A program made the translations under genes and the position numbers. A model generated the notes under the pieces. It was not told where the DNA came from. It worked only from the letters and a program-made list of their open reading frames with translations, and did no database searches. DNA of 8,147 nucleotides from the NCBI GenBank assembly GCA_024404415.1, contig JAKSPX010000054.1:1-8147 (forward strand). Reading direction: 5' to 3'. Below are positions 4,340-8,147 of this stretch, one piece after another (the stretch's first letter is position 1; every line of letters starts with the position of its first letter). The stretch comes from Clostridia bacterium (GTDB lineage Bacteria; Bacillota; Clostridia; Oscillospirales; QAMX01).

Positions 4340-6550
4340 TTAATTCATGCTCGCGTAATTCATGCGGGAAATGAAGTCCTCCTGATATTCGCGGGACATC
4401 GTGATGAAGCGGGCGCAATAGCCGGTGACACGGACGACGAGGTTGCGGTATTCCGGCTTTTCGGGGTGTTCCATCGCGTCCTCGAGCTTTTTGAGGTCTA
4501 AAATGTGCAGATTGATCTGCTGGCCGCCCGACTTGAAGAAGGCAGAAGAGAAATCGCGGATGTAGGCGTAGCGCGCCTCCTTGCCGTCGAAGAAGCGGGG
4601 CTGGATGTCCACCTGAATGGAGCCGCCCTGGAAATGGCGCATATCGGGCGCACAGGCCGAGTTGGCCATGGGGATGAGGCCCTTCTTCGAAACGCCCGCC
4701 TGCGGGTTGATGCCGTGGGCCATCTGGTCGCCCGCGTGCCGCCCGTCCGGGGTCGCGCCGAAGGAGCCTCTGCCCTCCAAATGCGACATGAAGGCGAAGA
4801 GCGAGGGGCGCATGGGCTGGCCGCCGCGCTGATTATAATAGCCCTCGGCGATCTCCACCGTGGTCTCGGAGAGGCGGCGCACCATCTCGTCGGGTTCCTC
4901 CTCGCCGTTGCCGTATTTCGGCTGGTTGAGGAAGCGCTGGCGCATGACCTCGCTATCCTTCCAGTCGTTTCTGCAGGCATCCCACACCTCTTTTAAGGTG
5001 TAGCGCTTCTCCTCGAAGACCAGTTTCTTCAAAGCGGTGAAGGAGTCGGCGACGTTGGGCACGCCGAGGATGTTGAGGGAGGTATACTGGTAATCCACGC
5101 CGCGCGGCGCGTCCATATCCATGCCGCGCTCAATGGGGCCGTGAGAGATGAGCGAGGTGAACATTTCGGGCTGGCTTTCGCCTCTGACGCGGTCGATGGC
5201 GCCCTCGGCGGCCTGGAAGGCTTTCATGGTGGCGTGGAATTCCTTTTCGTAGAGCGAATAGAGGGTCTCAAAATCCTGAACGTCTTCTTCGACCGCCTTG
5301 TCCATGGCGCGCTCGAAGGGGCGGAGGAGGTTAGTGAGGTTGCTATCCTGCCCGCACCACTCCTTGCCGGGGATGCAGAACCACTGGCAGCCGGAGTAGA
5401 CCACCTTCCACGCGTCCTCGTGCGGGATGCCGCTTCTGAGTTCGGAGGCGTACATGGTGTCGTAATTGACCAGGACCGGGATGCTCTCGCCGTGGCGGGC
5501 GAGAACATCGCAGGCGTAGGCATAATAATCCGGGTCGATATCCTCGTGCCACATCACGCCGAGGTTATTGTAGTCGCCGATGAGGTCGTAGGCCTCGAGG
5601 GCGATGTAGCTCATTTCATTGGTCGCGTCATTCCCGTTTTCATCGCGCCCGGCGAAGGAGAAGAACTGGCCGCGGAGCTTCATATACATCTCGGCGATGG
5701 TCTCGCGCGCTTCCTCGCGGGTGAGGATGCCCGCATCCGTGTCGCGGTCATAATAGGGCTGGAGCCAGAGGTCCATGCGGCCGTAGCCGTTGCCGTGGCC
5801 GACCGCGCGGTCGAATAAAATGGCGTACTGGATGGTCTGGACGGCCTCGTAGAAGGTGGAGGGAGCCTTGTGAGCCACGTTCGAGGAGGCGAGGGCGATC
5901 TTTTCAAAGCGCGCCTTTTCGTTTTCATCGTCGGTCTCGGAAGCGAGTTTTTCGGCCAAAGCGGCGTAGTTTTCAATATAATGGATGCAGCCGAGGGCCA
6001 CGTCCTCAAGGCCCTTGAGGTAGGAGACCTTGCGGGCGTTCCCGAGTTTTTCATAAAGGGCGAGGCTCTTTCGAACGCGGGCAAGCAGGTTGTCAAAGCC
6101 CTCGTTGAGCAGGATCTCCACGTCCGGGCAGGTGTGGCCGTAGGCGGCGGGGGAGGCGCCGAGGCGCTCGGATTCCTCCACCAGCGGGGCGATCTCTTCC
6201 GCGACCGGGTACTTTCTCCAAGCACCGGAGCCCGCAGGGCGGAAATGCGCCATTTCCCAGTAGATCTCGCCGACGATGGTCTCGCAGGGGTAGATGGCGG
6301 GAGGGGTGTTTTCCAGCATGAAGCGGTAGTCCTTGCCCCACTGCTCGGCGGTCATTTTCAGGCCTTCTTTGTGGGAGGGGATCTCCTCCGGGCGGGGGAA
6401 GGGGCCGATATCCAGCCAGCAGTGGTGGTCGCCGTAGGTGCCCATCTGGCGGGAACCGTCGGTGCCGAGCTTGGCGTTTCTTTCCTCGAGGACCTTGATG
6501 CGTTCGGACTGCTCGAATTTCGGAATGAAGGGAAGACGGAATTCACTCAT
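4340..6550 (-). CDS. Glycyl radical enzyme (PFL-like family), substrate unknown
   Basis: A 736-residue cytoplasmic, oxygen-sensitive glycyl radical enzyme. The C-terminal radical motif RVTGYCA places the radical on G710, and the active-site thiyl cysteine is most likely C388 in YSGCQWFCIPG (385-395). The PFL-like N-terminal domain is recognisable from FYEAVQTIQY (233-242), GHGNGYGRMDLWLQPYY (251-267) and the substrate-barrel segments around them. Many dehydratase, lyase and decarboxylase GREs have Cys-x-Glu at the active site. Here the residue two after the Cys is W390, with further cysteines at 392 and 399, so pyruvate formate-lyase (adjacent Cys-Cys) and the Cys-x-Glu classes are not supported. 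It is shorter than most such enzymes. The activase follows downstream. No aldehyde dehydrogenase or microcompartment gene is nearby. The start has GAGG 9 bases upstream. Confidence 0.95.
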   Translation of the reverse strand: MSEFRLPFIPKFEQSERIKVLEERNAKLGTDGSRQMGTYGDHHCWLDIGPFPRPEEIPSHKEGLKMTAEQWGKDYRFMLENTPPAIYPCETIVGEIYWEMAHFRPAGSGAWRKYPVAEEIAPLVEESERLGASPAAYGHTCPDVEILLNEGFDNLLARVRKSLALYEKLGNARKVSYLKGLEDVALGCIHYIENYAALAEKLASETDDENEKARFEKIALASSNVAHKAPSTFYEAVQTIQYAILFDRAVGHGNGYGRMDLWLQPYYDRDTDAGILTREEARETIAEMYMKLRGQFFSFAGRDENGNDATNEMSYIALEAYDLIGDYNNLGVMWHEDIDPDYYAYACDVLARHGESIPVLVNYDTMYASELRSGIPHEDAWKVVYSGCQWFCIPGKEWCGQDSNLTNLLRPFERAMDKAVEEDVQDFETLYSLYEKEFHATMKAFQAAEGAIDRVRGESQPEMFTSLISHGPIERGMDMDAPRGVDYQYTSLNILGVPNVADSFTALKKLVFEEKRYTLKEVWDACRNDWKDSEVMRQRFLNQPKYGNGEEEPDEMVRRLSETTVEIAEGYYNQRGGQPMRPSLFAFMSHLEGRGSFGATPDGRHAGDQMAHGINPQAGVSKKGLIPMANSACAPDMRHFQGGSIQVDIQPRFFDGKEARYAYIRDFSSAFFKSGGQQINLHILDLKKLEDAMEHPEKPEYRNLVVRVTGYCARFITMSREYQEDFISRMNYASMN

Positions 6551-6585
6551 ATCGCGTTACCTCGCACATGAAATCTTTTGGGGAT

Positions 6586-6614
6586 ATTTTAGCATATTTC
6601 CTATGGAATGTAAA
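6586..6614 (-). promoter_or_regulatory. Promoter of the glycyl radical enzyme gene
   Basis: On the minus strand, TTTACA (6614-6609) and TAAAAT (6591-6586) are 17 bases apart, with TG one base before the -10. The leader to the ATG at 6550 would be about 30 bases. No operator is obvious around it. The partner activase is probably transcribed from here through the repeat-filled gap. Confidence 0.7.
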
Positions 6615-6633
6615 CTGCCCGGACGGAAATGAC

Positions 6634-6662
6634 TTGCTTTCACGCGGCGGGTGTGCTACACT
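6634..6662 (+). promoter_or_regulatory. Promoter of the PHP-domain gene
   Basis: TTGCTT (6634-6639) and TACACT (6657-6662) are 17 bases apart, with TG at 6654-6655 giving an extended -10. It diverges from the GRE promoter; the two -35 boxes are 19 bases apart, so a shared regulator between them is possible but not shown. Confidence 0.65.
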
Positions 6663-6698
6663 ACCGAAAGAGACATCATTTCTTTGGGAGGCATCCTT

Positions 6699-7637
6699 AT
6701 GAAGATTGCGCACGATTTCCATATGCACACGTCCCTTTCCCTCTGCGCCGAAAAAACGGCCAACGTGAAGGAATACGTTGAATCCGCAAAGAAGGCGGGT
6801 TTTGAAAAGCTCGGCTTCGCCAACCATTTCTGGGATGCGGCCATCCCCGGCGCGAACGATTTCTACGTGCCGCAGCATTATGACCACGTGGAATCCATGA
6901 AGCCCGAGATCGAGGAGGCCAAAAAGAGCGGCCTCACGCTCTATTTCGGCTGCGAATGTGAGTACGACCCCTACCGCCACGGCGTGGCCTGCACCCCGGA
7001 GGTGGCGGAAAAGTTTGAATTCATGATCGTCCCGAATTCCCACACCCACATGATGATGCCGAAGGACTATTATCATCCCTACGAAAAGCACGCGGAGTTC
7101 ATGGTCAACGCCTACGAAGAGATCCTGAATTCCGAGGTGGCGAAATACATCACCGGCATGGCGCACCCCTTCGAGGCGGTGGCCTGCCCCTACGACCGGG
7201 CGATCCTCATCGGCCTCATCAAGGAGGACGTTTTTAAGCGCCTCTTCACTCTGCAGGCCGAAAAGGGCATTGCGTTTGAGATCAACCTCTCCTGCCTCGA
7301 TCAGAAAAAGCCGGAGGAATTTGCCGCTTCCGACCGCTTCAAGATGTTCAGGCTCGCCAAGGACTGCGGCTGCCAGTTTATTTTCGGCACCGACATCCAC
7401 TCCTCCGCGAAGTATGCCGCGGGCGTTGCGGACGCGGCCATGAAGGGCGCGAATCTCGTTGCTGAAATGCTGGGTCTCAGGGAAGAGGATATTATCGAGA
7501 TCGCCAAATGCGCGATTACGCATTTACGCACTATCCCTGTCATTCTGAGCAAAGCGAAGAATCCTTTCAGTAAGCTCGGAGAAAGGATCCTTCGGCCGCC
7601 AACCCAGCCCGCAGGCCGGGTTGTAGCCTCAGGATGA
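6699..7637 (+). CDS. PHP-domain metal-dependent hydrolase (histidinol-phosphatase-like) with repeat-encoded C-terminus
   Basis: A 312-residue protein of the polymerase and histidinol phosphatase (PHP) superfamily, whose members use a multinuclear metal site to hydrolyse phosphoesters. Metal-ligand candidates are H8 and H10 (DFHMH), H43, E86, H115/H117 (NSHTH), H156 (MAHP), and D232/H234 in FGTDIH. No strong substrate clue exists; histidinol phosphatase is one option, but no histidine biosynthesis genes adjoin. The ATG at 6699 is chosen because GGGAGG lies 7 bases upstream. An in-frame GTG at 6651 lies before the -10 box. The enzyme fold seems to end near residue 270 (EEDIIEIAK). The last 42 codons are read through repeat DNA (from about 7510), giving the tell-tale VILSKAKNPF tail. 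The native stop has probably been lost to repeat insertion. Confidence 0.85.
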   Translation: MKIAHDFHMHTSLSLCAEKTANVKEYVESAKKAGFEKLGFANHFWDAAIPGANDFYVPQHYDHVESMKPEIEEAKKSGLTLYFGCECEYDPYRHGVACTPEVAEKFEFMIVPNSHTHMMMPKDYYHPYEKHAEFMVNAYEEILNSEVAKYITGMAHPFEAVACPYDRAILIGLIKEDVFKRLFTLQAEKGIAFEINLSCLDQKKPEEFAASDRFKMFRLAKDCGCQFIFGTDIHSSAKYAAGVADAAMKGANLVAEMLGLREEDIIEIAKCAITHLRTIPVILSKAKNPFSKLGERILRPPTQPAGRVVASG

Positions 7638-7648
7638 CATGGAGAGGC
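7535..7648. repeat. TGTCATTCTGAG palindromic repeat, copy A
   Basis: The ends TGTCATTCTGAG and CTCAGGATGACA are near-perfect inverted copies. Inner arms GAAGAATCCTTTC and GAAAGGATCCTTC are inverted too, so the whole could fold as a long hairpin or cruciform. A 22-base hairpin (AACCC-A-GCC, loop CGCA, GGC-C-GGGTT) lies at 7601-7622 in the right half. It overlaps the 3' end of the PHP gene. The stretch 7583-7648 is almost identical to copy C, with one single-base indel and one substitution in about 65 bases. Confidence 0.85.
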
Positions 7649-7670
7649 AGCTTGCATCTTTTAGTACCGC

Positions 7671-7763
7671 CCCTGTCATTCTGAGCGAAGCGAAGAATCC
7701 TTTCAGAAAGACTCAAAGAAAGATCCTTCGGTCGCAATACCGTTTGCTCCCTCAGGATGACAT
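7671..7763. repeat. TGTCATTCTGAG palindromic repeat, copy B
   Basis: Same outer ends and inner GAAGAATCCTTTC / GATCCTTCGG arms as copy A, in the same orientation, 22 bases after it. It lacks the CGCA-loop hairpin, having GTCGCAATACCGTTTGCTCC in its place. It ends 32 bases before the GIY-YIG start codon. The gap 7638-7795 holds only this copy, the tail of copy A, and the ribosome binding site of the next gene. Confidence 0.85.
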
Positions 7764-7795
7764 GAAACAACACTAATCAAAAGGACAAGGTATTC

Positions 7796-8083
7796 ATGAA
7801 TAACTACTATGTCTATATCTTAACGAACTGGAATAACCATGTCCTCTATATCGGTATCACAAACGACCTATACCGTCGCCTTTATGAGCACAAGAATCAT
7901 CTTGTTGACGGTTTCACCAAGCGATACAATGTCAATAAACTCGTTTATTTTGAAATGACGAGTGATGTAAAAGCTGCGATAGAACGTGAAAAACAATTGA
8001 AAGGCTGGCTCAGAGCAAAGAAAATCGCACTGATCGAAAGTCAGAATCCCAAATGGGAAGACCTCTCTCTGGAATGGGAGTAA
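7796..8083 (+). CDS. GIY-YIG nuclease family protein (small, single-domain)
   Basis: A 95-residue single-domain GIY-YIG nuclease of the small UPF0213/YhbQ-like group. The visible core is YVY (residues 5-7, the GIY position), YIG (18-20), R27/R28, H32, the metal-binding Glu in AIEREKQLKGW (E63 or E65), and N84 in ESQNPKWEDL. All expected catalytic positions appear present, so it is probably active. There is no DNA-binding extension as in homing endonucleases. The start is supported by AAGG 5 bases upstream. GC content is about 40% by hand count, clearly below its neighbours, and codon use is AT-rich, suggesting acquisition. It is flanked by repeat copy B upstream and abuts repeat copy C at its stop codon. 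The cellular substrate of this subgroup is not established. Confidence 0.93.
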   Translation: MNNYYVYILTNWNNHVLYIGITNDLYRRLYEHKNHLVDGFTKRYNVNKLVYFEMTSDVKAAIEREKQLKGWLRAKKIALIESQNPKWEDLSLEWE

Positions 8084-8147
8084 GGATCCTTCGGCCCCAA
8101 CCCAGCCCGCAGGCCGGGTTGTAGCCTCAGGATGACACGGAGAGGCC
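8082..8147. repeat. TGTCATTCTGAG palindromic repeat, copy C (right half, reaches the window edge)
   Basis: It begins at AAGGATCCTTCGG, whose first two bases are the last two of the GIY-YIG stop codon, and runs through the CGCA-loop hairpin (8099-8120) to CTCAGGATGACA and GGAGAGGC. The left half (TGTCATTCTGAGC...GAATCCTTTC) is absent. The similarity to copy A even includes GGAG one base before AAGGATCC. Confidence 0.8.

Noticed and set aside
5141..6571. Plus-strand open frames of 225 and 233 codons opposite the glycyl radical enzyme
   Set aside because: They are shadows of the GRE gene; the GRE frame contains both catalytic motifs.
6543..7523. A 326-codon open frame on the minus strand opposite the PHP gene
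   Set aside because: It is antisense to a gene with clear metal-binding motifs and ribosome binding site, overlaps the GRE promoter, and its translation resembles no family; it arises from GC-rich codon bias.

Overview
The window looks like a chromosomal stretch from a GC-rich, strictly anaerobic Clostridia-type member of the Bacillota, probably a gut or rumen Oscillospiraceae-like organism. This is inferred from a glycyl radical enzyme with its activase, a NusG-domain-II/Gx-transporter pair, a small B12-dependent methionine synthase activation-domain protein, and consensus sigma-A promoters with purine-rich ribosome binding sites. Most genes are well over 50% GC. The last gene (7796-8083) is only about 40% GC by hand count and looks acquired.

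Layout. 1-353 (-) is the N-terminal part of a MetH activation-domain-like protein, with its own promoter. 417-1306 (-) is a two-gene operon with overlapping ends: a NusG domain II lipid-anchored or membrane-tethered protein followed by a Gx transporter family protein. 1413-1676 (+) is rpsT (ribosomal protein S20), with a near-consensus extended -10 promoter and a branched inverted-repeat structure after the stop. 1852-2796 (+) is a small multi-pass membrane protein of unknown function followed by smpB, closed by a textbook intrinsic terminator at 2799-2830. 3119-4078 (-) and 4340-6550 (-) are a glycyl radical enzyme activase and its glycyl radical enzyme (GRE). A repeat element lies between them and another lies downstream of the activase. 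6699-7637 (+) is a PHP-domain metal-dependent hydrolase, divergent from the GRE, whose C-terminus runs into a repeat. 7796-8083 (+) is a small GIY-YIG nuclease lying between copies of that same repeat.

The unusual part is the non-coding DNA. Two elements (2832-3113 and about 4094-4339) have tandem arrays of 7-mers or 8-mers at each end, in inverted orientation, around a core of short palindromic modules. A second palindromic family with TGTCAT-CTGAG ends occurs at 7535-7640, 7671-7763 and 8082-8147, plus a half copy at 4149-4201. Across both families, the same small hairpin with a CGCA loop and co-varying stem bases appears four times. These modules abut stop codons (GRE, GIY-YIG) and have replaced the natural end of the PHP gene.

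The housekeeping genes need little comment. The GRE is of unknown substrate: its active-site loop reads GCQWF, without the Glu two residues after the Cys that many GRE dehydratases, lyases and decarboxylases carry. The most promising lead for a new system is the association of the GIY-YIG nuclease with the palindromic repeats.
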